A stretch of DNA of 32,729 bases, taken from assembly GCF_900110465.1 (NCBI RefSeq), contig NZ_FODV01000031.1:1-32729 (forward strand). The letters run 5' to 3'. The translations under genes and the position numbers were made by a program. The notes beneath the pieces were generated by a model, which saw nothing but the letters and a program-made list of their open reading frames with translations, ran no database searches and was not told where the DNA came from. Shown in pieces: positions 7,919 through 15,515 of the stretch; the first letter of the stretch is position 1, and every line of letters starts with the position of its first letter. The DNA comes from Halogranum amylolyticum (lineage in GTDB: Archaea; Halobacteriota; Halobacteria; Halobacteriales; Haloferacaceae).

Positions 7919-9043
7919 TCAGTTCGCAGCGCAGTTGTTGGGGCCGAGTTCGAGTTCTTCGATGTCGCCACCCGGCTGTTCTTTCCCCCAGTTGATCTGC
8001 TTGATCTCGTTGTAGTTGGCCGGCTCGTCCGAGAGGCTCTCGACGATCGTCTCGACGAAGGCATCCTCGTCGTCCTGTTCGACGTCGCTCAGGAGTTCGT
8101 TCGTCGTCTCGTCCAGCAGCTCTCCCAGTTCGGTTGCGAGAGGCCGGACCGTTTCATCGCTGAAGTGACCGGGAAGCACGACCGTTTCGTCGGGCAGCGT
8201 CGTGAGTGCCGTGAGACTTTCGTACAGCCGACTGGCGGCCGTTCGGATTGCCTCCTCCGCCCCGTCTTCGAGGTCGGGCCGACCGACGCTGCGGAGGAAG
8301 AGCGTGTCGCCCGACAGGAGGGCGTCACCGTACTCGTAGGAGACGCTCCCGGGGGTGTGACCCGGCGTGTGGTGAACTTCCATTTCGCGGTCGCCGACGG
8401 CGATCGTCTCGTCGTCGGTAATCTCGGTCACACGGTCGAGTTCGCCGGCGTCGTCGCCGTGAAGGTAGTAGGGAACGTCGAGTTCACCGGCGAGTTGGCC
8501 TGCACCCGAGACGTGGTCCGCGTGGGCGTGACTGTCTGCGACGCCCGTGATCTCTAGGTTGCGCTCCTCCGCCTCGTTCAGGTAGACGTCGACGTACTGG
8601 CTCGGATCGACGACGATCGCCTCGTCGTCGTCGTGGACGAGGTACGAGATGCACCCCGTTCCGGGGCGGACGATCTGGACGACGCCGTCGGCCTCGTCGG
8701 GTTCGTACGCCTGGTGGACGCGTCCCCACCCGTTCATCCCGTCGTCGATGGACTTTGCGTCGAGGCCGTGGTCCTGAAGGAAACTCGCGGCCCGTGTCGA
8801 GGTGACGCCAGCGATACAGACCGTGACGATCTCCTCGTCCTCCGGCAGTTCGTCGAGGTGGTCTTCCAGCGTCGAGAAGTCGTGGTCGAGCAACTCGTCG
8901 TAGATGGGAAGGTTCGTACTCCCCTCGATCTGCCACTCCTCGTAGTCCTCTTCGTTACGAACGTCGAGAACGAAGGGGTCGTCGTCGTCGTCTTTGTGGA
9001 CGCTTCGAGCAACCTCCGACGGAGCGACACTAGTATTGCTCAT
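7919..9043 (-). CDS. Rhodanese-MBL fold hydrolase, persulfide dioxygenase type
   Basis: A 374-residue cytoplasmic protein. Residues about 5-115 are a rhodanese domain, PFVLDVRNEEDYEEWQIEGS with the active-site loop VCIAGVTSTRAASFL (Cys near 76). Residues about 120-330 are a metallo-beta-lactamase domain with metal motifs SHAHADH (~171-177), HHTPGHTPGS, LSGDTLF and VLPGHFS. This layout and HADH/PGH spacing resemble ETHE1-like persulfide dioxygenases, which oxidise glutathione or other thiol persulfides to sulfite; most family members carry the rhodanese at the other end or alone. Start: ATG at 9043 is favoured over ATG at 9052, because the TATA-like GTTTAAC (9072-9078, minus) predicts transcription starting between them. 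A sulfite oxidase-type gene lies 260 bases upstream on the same strand and could take the sulfite on to sulfate. A glyoxalase II-like role is the alternative. Confidence 0.85.
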   Translation of the reverse strand: MSNTSVAPSEVARSVHKDDDDDPFVLDVRNEEDYEEWQIEGSTNLPIYDELLDHDFSTLEDHLDELPEDEEIVTVCIAGVTSTRAASFLQDHGLDAKSIDDGMNGWGRVHQAYEPDEADGVVQIVRPGTGCISYLVHDDDEAIVVDPSQYVDVYLNEAEERNLEITGVADSHAHADHVSGAGQLAGELDVPYYLHGDDAGELDRVTEITDDETIAVGDREMEVHHTPGHTPGSVSYEYGDALLSGDTLFLRSVGRPDLEDGAEEAIRTAASRLYESLTALTTLPDETVVLPGHFSDETVRPLATELGELLDETTNELLSDVEQDDEDAFVETIVESLSDEPANYNEIKQINWGKEQPGGDIEELELGPNNCAAN

Positions 9044-9302
9044 TCCATCCAATACTATCGGGACCGAGACTGTTAAACGATTTGGCCAAGCCGTTTCCTC
9101 GGTTGATCAGAGTAGGAGTGTTTCAGCGGATGGACAATCATCTCCCGTGACGACGGGTCGATGGACCTCGACTCGGTCGTGGCGGAGTAGACGCCTCTCG
9201 GGAGATGCAGCCTTCCATCCTCCGACTGGTCCGGTCGGGGACCGAGATTCGAGAGGAACACTGTATCGCTCCCACCGGTTTATCGTCGACTCTGGGCTCG
9301 CA

Positions 9303-10577
9303 TCACTCGATACGGTCGGTCGGCTCCGAATCGCCCGAACGCCGAACCTCGACCGTCACCCCGTTCGGTTCGTAGGCGTTCGCGGCGTAGCCGCCGGCGT
9401 TCCAGGGAAACTCGTCGTCGTCGAGCGCCGCCCGCCACGCGTCCGGGTTCGAGATTCGCGCCGGCTGTCGGCGGCCCAACTCGTCGGTCGCCCGCGAGTT
9501 CAGTACGTGCGTTCCCGGTTCGGGGTCCCAGTCGTATCGGAACAGTCGCCACGCGCCCGCGTACTCCGGTCCGAACAGGTCGGCGTCGGACCAGCTGTCT
9601 CCGCCGTCGGTCGAGATTTCGACGCGCTCGACAGCGTCGTCGCCCGCCCACGCGACACCGCGTACCTCGACGGTCTCGTCCGTCGGTACCGTCACCGGTG
9701 AGTCTCCCGAGGGCGTCCCGATCACCGACATCACCGTCGCGTCGAACGTGTAGGGGTGTTCGACTGCTCCCTCCAGCTGTGTCCACGTGTCGACAGTGTC
9801 TACACTCTCGTTGGGCGCTGGAGTAACACCGTCGGGGTGGAGCCGGTAGGCTTCCTGTTGCCAGTAGGCGTGGTTTCCGGGGCGGTCGAGCGACCCCTCG
9901 GTCACCATCTCGTCCATCACTCGCAGCTCCTCGACCCACTTGACGTTGTTGACGCCGTACCACCCCGGAACGACGAGTCGAACCGGGTAGCCGTGCTCTT
10001 CTGGGAGTTGCTCGCCGTTCATCTCGTAAGCGAGGATGCAGTCGTCGAACGCCTTCGAGAGCGGAATCGACCGTGCGAAGACGTCGTCGCCCGCAGAGGG
10101 GTCGCCACCGACCGCGGTGAGCCATCTGTCGTCGGGCGACTCGACGCCGTGTGTCCGGAGCACCGAACTGACGGGGACGCCGGCCCAGAAAGCGGTGCCG
10201 GCGGCCTCGAACCCCCACTGGACGCTTCCGGTCTCCGGCCGGTGCTGGCCGCGACCGTTGCCCGCACACTCCATCGTATGTGCGACGCCGACCCGCGGAT
10301 AGTTGGTTTTCAACTCGTCCACCGAGAGTTGTCCGTCGGCGTGTCCGGTCAGCGAGACGGTCCAGGTCTCGACGTCGGCGTCCGGAACGTCGTTTCTGTG
10401 ACAGACGAAGTGCTCCTCGATGGGCGTCAACCAGTTCGCGAAGGTCGCCCGCGTCGCTGCTCCGACGACGGTGTACTTGTCGGCCTCATCTCGTGTCTCG
10501 GTTACGCCACCCTCCTTCGCCGCCACTATCGCATCGATCTCCTCGTGGCGACTCTTCCGTGGCTGCTCTGTGGGCAT
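9303..10577 (-). CDS. Sulfite oxidase-family molybdopterin enzyme
   Basis: A 424-residue protein from ATG 10577 (MPTEQPRKSRHEEIDAI). Residues about 30-260 form the molybdopterin domain: HFVCHRNDVPD at ~56, VAHTMECAGNGRGQ with the molybdenum-ligand Cys104, and VPGWYGVNNVKWVEEL, the typical Gly-Trp-x-Gly substrate-site region. Residues about 285-395 form the Mo-co dimerisation domain (VEVRGVAWAGDDAVERVEIS, then WRLFRYDWDPEPGTHVLNSR). No heme domain, no twin-arginine signal and no membrane segment are present, so it is predicted cytoplasmic, unlike many bacterial SorA or MsrP enzymes. The longer frame beginning at 10628 adds 17 non-conserved residues. Likely reaction: oxidation of sulfite to sulfate, fitting the persulfide dioxygenase-type gene downstream. 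The electron acceptor is not encoded nearby. Nitrate reductase of plant type is a less likely alternative. Confidence 0.88.
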   Translation of the reverse strand: MPTEQPRKSRHEEIDAIVAAKEGGVTETRDEADKYTVVGAATRATFANWLTPIEEHFVCHRNDVPDADVETWTVSLTGHADGQLSVDELKTNYPRVGVAHTMECAGNGRGQHRPETGSVQWGFEAAGTAFWAGVPVSSVLRTHGVESPDDRWLTAVGGDPSAGDDVFARSIPLSKAFDDCILAYEMNGEQLPEEHGYPVRLVVPGWYGVNNVKWVEELRVMDEMVTEGSLDRPGNHAYWQQEAYRLHPDGVTPAPNESVDTVDTWTQLEGAVEHPYTFDATVMSVIGTPSGDSPVTVPTDETVEVRGVAWAGDDAVERVEISTDGGDSWSDADLFGPEYAGAWRLFRYDWDPEPGTHVLNSRATDELGRRQPARISNPDAWRAALDDDEFPWNAGGYAANAYEPNGVTVEVRRSGDSEPTDRIE

Positions 10578-10624
10578 AGATGACAGTTGACACGCACCTC
10601 CATAACTTTTCGCCACTGTTCCGT

Positions 10625-10745
10625 TCACGACTCGTAGTCGACGAGACGGTCGATCTCACGGATCTGGTGGGTGTGATTCGTCTCGAGCGTCGTGTAGATG
10701 ACGTCGAAGACGTTCACGTTCGGTCCGTCCAGTGCCGTCGTGACG
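10625..10745 (-). pseudogene. Possible C-terminal gene remnant, no start
   Basis: The minus-strand frame ending at TGA 10625-10627 stays open for over 90 codons but has no ATG. Its last 38 or so codons read as a plausible protein tail (DGPNVNVFDVIYTTLETNHT, then HQIREIDRLVDYES), vaguely like the end of a ligand-binding regulator domain, while the part before it is arginine-rich and looks non-coding. It may be a decayed gene end. I do not recognise the family, and chance is a real alternative. Confidence 0.2.
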
Positions 10746-11079
10746 GTGTACGATCCCGACAATAGTGAGTCTGTTTCCCGTGAGGAGAGGCCACCGAGCG
10801 AACCTCTCTCGACCGACCCTGGTCCAACTCTCGCTCGACGAACGACCCGCTCCGTCGTCCATACACTAACCGTCGACAGCCACTCGTACGAGAACTGCGG
10901 CCGTTTAGCTGGGGCGAGTGATGTTGGGTTGTGGGAATAAAGCCCAAAAGTACATCCGGGTTCAGCCTCTCCCTCGAAGCGATGACTTCGACAGCCGAGA
11001 GGGACACGTTCGGTACGTGCGTCGGTCTCCCCGATTCGTCGCCGGGTCGACGAACCACCTCTACGTCGGTGCCAGTACG

Positions 11080-12558
11080 ATGATCCCTTCGCTCACCCGA
11101 AGAGAGCTGTTGACCGCCAGCACTCTCGGGCTCGCCTCGATAGCCGGATGTACCGAGACCTCAAACCTCGGCGGTTCGGACGGCTCCGACGAGTCCGATC
11201 CCACACCGCTTCCACCCGAGTCGGCAGACGAGTCTCGGTCGCTCCGAGCCGAAGCAGGGAGTTACGAGCCTGCAGGGCATCCGCTCGACACGTGGCTGTA
11301 CGGGGGTCAAGTCCCCGGTCCCGAGATCAGGGTCGATGAGAACACCCGTCTTCGCGTCGACGTGACGAACGACCTCCCGGACGGCGCCGAGACGACTATT
11401 CACTGGCACGGCGTTCCCGTCCGGAACCCCGCAGATGGCGTTCCCGGCCTCACGCAGGACCCAATCGCCGCCGGAGAGAGTTTCTCGTACGTATTCGACA
11501 CTACCCCTCCAGGAACGTACTTCTATCACAGCCACGTCGGCCTCCAACTCGAACGACAGCTCCTCGGGCCGCTTGTCGTCGAAGAGGAGTCGCCACATGT
11601 CGACTACGACCGCGACGTCGTCGTCTTCCTGAACGACTATCTGTCCACCCCTCCGAAACCCGAGTCGGAGTGGCGAAGCGAGAGCGACGGTGGTTCGGGT
11701 GGCGGGATGGGCGGCGGTGGGATGGGCGGCGGTGGGATGGGCGGCGGTGGGATGGGCAGCACGGGCGGTAGCGGGATGATGGCTTCATGGCGACCGCCCT
11801 ACGCGGGCCACCTAGTGAACGGACGAGCGTCGGACTCTCCGACCGAGTTCGCCGTCTCGGAAGGCGAGCGGATCCGGTTTCGCTTCATCAACGCGAGCGG
11901 CGCGACGACGTATCGCGTCGGCGTCGGTGGACACGCGATGGAGGTGTCACACGCGGACGGCCGTCCCGTCGACCCTGTCGACGCCGACTCGTTCGTGTTC
12001 GGGGCCGGAGAACGCTACGACGCCCTCGTTACGGCCGACCGACCGGGGACGTGGGAGATTCGAGCAGTGCCCATCGACGGAGACGAAGCGCCCGCACGCG
12101 CAGTTCTCCGCTACGAAGGTGCGGAGTCGCAATCGGTGAGAGCTCCCACGTTCGACGGGAGACGTCTCGAGTACGGCGACCTCCGCGCACGCGAGTCGCT
12201 GGACGCCTTCGGTGGAACCCCCGACAGACGGTTCGACCTGACGCTCTCTGCGGGGTCAGAGCCCGGGGCGTGGCTCATAGACGGCCAGCGGTTTCCGGAC
12301 GCCGACCCACTGGGGATTTCGGAGGGTGACCACGTTCGCGTCCGTCTCACCAACCGAAGTGCGATGTTGCACCCGATGCATCTCCACGGGCACTTCTTCC
12401 GTGTCGGTGACGCACTGAAGGATACGGTCGTCGTTCCAGCGCACATGGGGAGTGTGACTCTCGATTTCGTCGCCGACAACCCCGGTGACTGGCTGTTCCA
12501 CTGCCACAACGCCTACCACCTCGAAGGCGGGATGGCCCGCGTGTTCGAGTACCGGTGA
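11080..12558 (+). CDS. Multicopper oxidase (laccase-like) lipoprotein with Gly/Met linker
   Basis: A 492-residue exported oxidase from ATG 11080. The N terminus SLTRRELLTASTLGLASIAGC combines a twin-arginine motif with a lipobox; Cys24 should carry the lipid anchor, leaving the enzyme on the outer face of the membrane. Copper ligands are all visible: HWHG (His108, His110), HSH (His150, His152), HPMHLHGHFF (431-440) and HCHNAYHLEGGM (His474, Cys475, His476, His480, Met485). Between the first two cupredoxin domains lies a linker GGGMGGGGMGGGGMGGGGM (~207-225) made by a 15-base tandem repeat; methionine-rich insertions in CueO-type oxidases bind Cu(I). The likely role is copper tolerance or phenol oxidation with oxygen as acceptor, as for the known haloarchaeal laccase LccA. 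Copper-binding and copper-sensing genes follow at 13045-14164. Confidence 0.92.
   Translation: MIPSLTRRELLTASTLGLASIAGCTETSNLGGSDGSDESDPTPLPPESADESRSLRAEAGSYEPAGHPLDTWLYGGQVPGPEIRVDENTRLRVDVTNDLPDGAETTIHWHGVPVRNPADGVPGLTQDPIAAGESFSYVFDTTPPGTYFYHSHVGLQLERQLLGPLVVEEESPHVDYDRDVVVFLNDYLSTPPKPESEWRSESDGGSGGGMGGGGMGGGGMGGGGMGSTGGSGMMASWRPPYAGHLVNGRASDSPTEFAVSEGERIRFRFINASGATTYRVGVGGHAMEVSHADGRPVDPVDADSFVFGAGERYDALVTADRPGTWEIRAVPIDGDEAPARAVLRYEGAESQSVRAPTFDGRRLEYGDLRARESLDAFGGTPDRRFDLTLSAGSEPGAWLIDGQRFPDADPLGISEGDHVRVRLTNRSAMLHPMHLHGHFFRVGDALKDTVVVPAHMGSVTLDFVADNPGDWLFHCHNAYHLEGGMARVFEYR
11704..11760 (+). repeat. 15-base tandem repeat encoding GMGGG
   Basis: Three exact copies of GGGATGGGCGGCGGT (11704-11718, 11719-11733, 11734-11748) and a diverged fourth (11749-11760), in frame within the multicopper oxidase gene. 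Being a multiple of three, copy-number changes would lengthen or shorten the Gly/Met linker without breaking the protein. Confidence 0.95.
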
Positions 12559-12578
12559 CGGCCGGTCACCTGGCCGTC
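12557..12578 (+). terminator. Hairpin overlapping the oxidase stop codon
   Basis: GACGGCC (12557-12563) pairs with GGCCGTC (12572-12578) across an 8-base loop, starting inside the TGA. No clear U-tract follows, so termination is only suggested. Confidence 0.35.
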
Positions 12579-12654
12579 TCGAATCGCTCCGACGTGTACC
12601 AAACGCTTTCTGACGCTCACCCTCGACGGGTCGCCTGTCGGTCTCGGGCGGTGT

Positions 12655-13005
12655 GACATCCTCCCCGCCCTCAAGGACGGGGCTTCCCACGCCCGATTGC
12701 GCTGGTTTGGGAACTTCCGTTTACGACCCGACGCGCCGATGGGAGTGCCACGCCCCGTTACTCGTCTCCTGTGAAGGACTTCGAGTTATCTGATTATTTT
12801 GTGTCGGGTTGATCGTCCGAAGGCTTACTTTTTGATGAGGCAAACACCACGTCAACTGCCGGTTTTTGGACAGTCAATCACGATGGGGGAACCATCGCAA
12901 CGACAGACACAGAAACGCAGTGTGGGCAGTTGTACGTTCGGATCACAGTGTTTGAACCCAAAGACGGCGCTGTATCCCCGCCCTCAAGGGCGAGCTTTTA
13001 GCGCC
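12655..13005 (+). mobile_element. Probable remnant of an IS200/IS605 (IS1341-type) element
   Basis: Two copies of CCCCGCCCTCAAGG lie 313 bases apart (12663-12676 and 12976-12989). The first sits in the hairpin CCCCG...CGGGG (12663-12667 with 12678-12682), the second in CGCCC-TCAA-GGGCG (12979-12992). Hairpins of this kind are common at the right ends of haloarchaeal IS200/IS605 elements, just after or within the end of tnpB. The open frame between them ends with LNPKTALYPRPQGRAFSA, which looks like such a tnpB tail, but no catalytic part is left. The remainder of 12579-13044 shows no gene. Low-complexity coincidence or a MITE are alternatives. Confidence 0.4.
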
Positions 13006-13044
13006 TGTCAATTAGATAAAATAGTCTGCGAGTCGCTAGCCGGT

Positions 13045-13398
13045 CTACGAGGCCATGCTCCGACAGGTCTCCACGCAGTCGGGGAGGACCTTGGCACAGG
13101 CCTGACAGTGGTCGTGGTCGTGCTGTTCGCACTCCTCGGCACACGCCTCACAGAGGTCGGCACAGACCTCTGCCAGATCGCTGCTGTAGTCGGAGTCGCG
13201 GGCCATGAGGCGCGCGTGCAGCGAGGCGACGTCCGCGACGTCTCGGCACAGACGGATACACTCGTCCATCCCTTCTTTGCCGACGCACTGGTCGGCACAG
13301 TACTCACAGACCTCCGCCGCTCGCAGGCAGTTCTCGATACAGTCGCGCTGTTCGTCGTTCAGATGCTCGAGTTCCGAGAGCGTATCGGTGAGTGACAT
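13045..13398 (-). CDS. Cys-rich four-helix bundle copper-binding protein (Csp/DUF326 type)
   Basis: A 117-residue protein (MSLTDTLSELEHLNDEQRDC) with 15 cysteines, most in CxxxC or CxxC spacing along helices: CIENC, CEYCADQC, CIRLC, CADLCEACAEEC, CQACAKVLPDC and CVETC-like ends, plus HDHDHC. This is the pattern of the copper storage proteins Csp1/Csp3 and related four-helix bundle proteins, in which cysteines facing the core of each bundle bind many Cu(I) ions. No signal peptide is present, so it is cytosolic like Csp3. Its neighbours, a multicopper oxidase on one side and a divergently transcribed Lrp-TRASH regulator on the other, support a copper role. On the minus strand an A-rich TATA-like GGAAAAGG lies about 30 bases before the ATG, so the transcript is probably leaderless or nearly so. 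Confidence 0.88.
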   Translation of the reverse strand: MSLTDTLSELEHLNDEQRDCIENCLRAAEVCEYCADQCVGKEGMDECIRLCRDVADVASLHARLMARDSDYSSDLAEVCADLCEACAEECEQHDHDHCQACAKVLPDCVETCRSMAS

Positions 13399-13464
13399 CG
13401 CATCTAAACAGACGAGTGCCTCCTTTTCCCCACTTGTGGCTTACAGCGTTCTATCTCTCCCGAC

Positions 13465-13505
13465 CTCACTGAACGAATCCCCGGTATCCGTCTCGCTCAG
13501 TGAAC
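13465..13505. promoter_or_regulatory. Paired 10-base repeats between copper-protein gene and regulator gene
   Basis: CTCACTGAAC (13465-13474) and CTCAGTGAAC (13496-13505) are nine-of-ten identical and begin 31 bases apart, about three helical turns, in the divergent promoter region. The cores TCACTGA and TCAGTGA are also reverse complements of each other. They are candidate binding sites for the regulator at 13574. Confidence 0.35.
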
Positions 13506-13573
13506 CTCGTTTAGTCGAACGGGGGGTCGACGGCCACAACCTGTTTCGGACGACGAGAGAGTGGGCTACACAC

Positions 13574-14164
13574 ATGGGTCAACTGGACGATATCGACATG
13601 CGGATCCTTGAGTTGTTGATAGAGGATTCACGACAGACGTATGACGCGATCGGCGAGGAGGTCGACCTCTCTTCACCGGCAGTCTCCAATCGGATCGATC
13701 GACTTCGAGAGCGGGGGCTCATCCGACGGTTCACGGTCGACGTCGACCGTTCTCTGCTGATCCAGTCGAACGCGACTCTCGTCGAGTTACAGGTCCGACC
13801 GACCGAGACCGACGCAGTCGTCGAGGAACTGCGTGCGATCGACAGCGTCGAATATCTCATCCGGACGAGCGACGCACGAGTCACCCTGTTGGTCCATCTC
13901 CCGGCGGCCCAACTCCGTGAGCGCGTCGTCGACGTTCTCGACGAGTACACGCTCCTATCGTACGAAGTACGGGACGTCGTCGAGGCGGACTGGAGTCCGC
14001 AACTCGGGGCGACGGGGTTCGAAGTCAAATGCGCCGAGTGTGAGAAGCCGATCCGTGGTCAGGAGGTGACCATCGAGACCGACGACCGGACCTACTACCT
14101 CTGCTGTCCGTCCTGCGAGTCGCTGTTCCTGGATCGGTACGAACGGTTCTCCGAGGAGACGTAG
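13574..14164 (+). CDS. Lrp/AsnC regulator with C-terminal TRASH metal-binding domain
   Basis: A 196-residue regulator from ATG 13574 (MGQLDDIDMRILELLIEDSR). Residues about 3-50 are an AsnC-type helix-turn-helix, TYDAIGEEVDLSSPAVSNRI, followed by RLRERGLIRRFTVDV; residues about 55-135 resemble the ligand/oligomer domain but in shortened form. The C terminus is a TRASH domain with Cys153, Cys156, Cys177, Cys178 and Cys181 (CAECEKPIRG and YYLCCPSCESLF). Archaeal regulators with TRASH domains such as CopT/CopR sense copper and control copper ATPases and chaperones. Here the protein stands divergent from the Cys-rich copper-binding protein and near a multicopper oxidase, so copper-dependent control of both is likely. 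Upstream in-frame starts lie within non-conserved sequence overlapping the opposite gene and are rejected. Confidence 0.9.
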   Translation: MGQLDDIDMRILELLIEDSRQTYDAIGEEVDLSSPAVSNRIDRLRERGLIRRFTVDVDRSLLIQSNATLVELQVRPTETDAVVEELRAIDSVEYLIRTSDARVTLLVHLPAAQLRERVVDVLDEYTLLSYEVRDVVEADWSPQLGATGFEVKCAECEKPIRGQEVTIETDDRTYYLCCPSCESLFLDRYERFSEET

Positions 14165-14210
14165 CGAGACGACCCATCTCTCGGGTCACGAAGCGGAGTC
14201 CGCTCAGTCT

Positions 14211-14624
14211 TCAAGCGGCGAGTTCGGTCGAGACCGTATCCAGGACCCGCTCGAACCGGTCGTGAACGTCGGTCGCGATGGAGTCGAGGGCGTCGTTGTC
14301 GGCGATGCCGACGAGTCGGTTCGGGTCGACCGCACTGACGACGACGTCTCCGTCGTCGGTCTCGTAGACGACGACGTTGCAGGGGAGCAGTGCCCCGAGA
14401 TCGATCTCCTCGGTCAACCCCTCGTGAGCCAGCCCCGGGTTGCAGGCTCCGAGAATGCGGTACTGGCGGAACTCCTCTCCGAGTTTCTTCTCGAACGTCG
14501 CCTGTACGTCGATGTCACAGAGGACGCCGAACCCCTCGTCTTCGAGCGCGGCGATCGTCGTATCGACCGCTTCGTCGAAGCTACCGCCGACCGTCACTTG
14601 TGTAGTATAGGACACAACGTACAC
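14211..14624 (-). CDS. DUF302 protein
   Basis: A 137-residue protein starting with GTG at 14624 (MYVVSYTTQVTVGGSFDEAV). It matches DUF302: an alpha/beta fold of about 125 residues with DTTIAALEDEGFGVLCDIDVQ, the motif RILGACNPGLAHEGLTEE, then LLPCNVVVYETDDGDVVVS. Two cysteines, in GACNP and LPCNV, are conserved in the family and might hold a metal or redox group; the function is unknown, though family members are often near redox or thioredoxin genes. On the minus strand TTAAGAAT lies about 20-26 bases before the GTG, supporting a leaderless start. It follows the copper regulator in a convergent arrangement, so shared function is only suggested by position. Confidence 0.85.
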   Translation of the reverse strand: MYVVSYTTQVTVGGSFDEAVDTTIAALEDEGFGVLCDIDVQATFEKKLGEEFRQYRILGACNPGLAHEGLTEEIDLGALLPCNVVVYETDDGDVVVSAVDPNRLVGIADNDALDSIATDVHDRFERVLDTVSTELAA

Positions 14625-14794
14625 TACCAGCCGGGGATTCTTAACGGTGTTGTCGGAGGGTACGACATCGCCGTAGATACGGCCGTAACGAACGCGTCCG
14701 GCAGTTGGCGTGCCACTGTCCAGTGGGGCGACTGCCGTTCGGCAAGAGTCTGTACGATGGATACCACTATTTCGGATCGTTCACTAGCGAGGCT

Positions 14795-15238
14795 ATGACT
14801 GACGACAGACGCCGGTGGATGGAAATCAGCCGACAGGACTTCGTCCGCGTGTGGGGCGACCGGGAGTTGGAGGCGATCACGGACATCTACTCCCCGACGT
14901 ATCGCGGGCACGGGTTCCCGCTGAAGGGGACGATCACTCGGGCTGAGTACTGGCTACTCGTCTCAGCCTTCCAACAGGTCTGCCCGGACTGCGAGGTAGA
15001 GATGGTGACGCTGACGGCCGACGACTCGTTCGTCTACACCGACTGGGTCTTTCGCGGCACACACACCGGATCGGTGGCCGGCGTTCCACCGAGCGGAGCG
15101 AGGCTCGAGTTCGAAGGGTCGGGACGACACCGCCACGAGAACGGCCGGGTCGCGGAGGCGTGGCTGTCCGTCGACTGGCGAGAGGTATTCGAAGACGTTG
15201 TCAACGGCTACGCCGCGTCGCTCGACCTGTCGTTCTGA
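14795..15238 (+). CDS. SnoaL-like/ester cyclase-fold protein
   Basis: A 147-residue protein from ATG 14795 (MTDDRRRWMEISRQDFVRVW). The order helix, short loop DRELEAITDIYSPTYRGHGF, helix and then strands VEMVTLTADDSFVYTDWVFRGTHTG and RHENGRVAEAWLSVDWREVF is that of the NTF2-like SnoaL polyketide-cyclase superfamily, close to the ester-cyclase group. Such proteins range from cyclases to uncharacterised binding proteins, so a cyclase activity is not implied. The longer frame from 14705 adds 30 unrelated residues; the ATG at 14795 begins right where family similarity starts. It is a single gene, flanked by an opposite-strand gene on the left and a non-coding A/T-rich stretch on the right. Confidence 0.75.
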   Translation: MTDDRRRWMEISRQDFVRVWGDRELEAITDIYSPTYRGHGFPLKGTITRAEYWLLVSAFQQVCPDCEVEMVTLTADDSFVYTDWVFRGTHTGSVAGVPPSGARLEFEGSGRHRHENGRVAEAWLSVDWREVFEDVVNGYAASLDLSF

Positions 15239-15310
15239 CTTGACCCACCTGGACGGAGAGAAGTCACACGCCCGCGTTGAACCGCATGGGACTGTTTTGA
15301 TGACCTCTCG

Positions 15311-15425
15311 GCAAACTTCTCCAAACCATACAAACTGTACGACCGATCCCAACTAAACAATTGATCAAAACTATCAAATATATAAAATCCGTCAAACCTT
15401 CACAACCTGTCAAAACGCGTCCAAA
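15311..15425. other. Phased A-tract region (predicted curved DNA)
   Basis: Short A-tracts, mostly preceded by C, recur near 15314, 15324, 15333, 15356, 15368, 15377, 15386, 15395, 15404, 15414 and 15424. Most gaps are 9-10 bases and one is about 22, close to the helical repeat. Phased A-tracts bend DNA. A TATATAAAA element (15379-15387) lies inside. The region separates two convergent genes, so no known gene needs a promoter here; the rest of 15239-15515 shows no gene. Confidence 0.5.
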
Positions 15426-15515
15426 GTAACCCTCACCGTCCGAAGGTGTATCTCGCGTCTACTGTTCGTCGAGCGCCCACAGCACCGCGGCGTCGACGAA
15501 CGTCGCGTGCCCGGT

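Noticed and set aside
9053..9302. A 62-codon minus-strand frame between sulfite oxidase and rhodanese/MBL genes
   Set aside because: No recognisable composition or motif, no promoter in a fitting place; treated as spacer.
11704..11760. Short regular repeats considered as a CRISPR array
   Set aside because: The units are 15 bases, directly abutting, in frame in a gene and without spacers.
13205..13573. N-terminal extension of the Lrp-TRASH regulator by 123 codons
   Set aside because: It overlaps the Cys-rich gene on the other strand and reads as Ser/Arg-rich shadow sequence; the HTH domain begins directly after the ATG at 13574.
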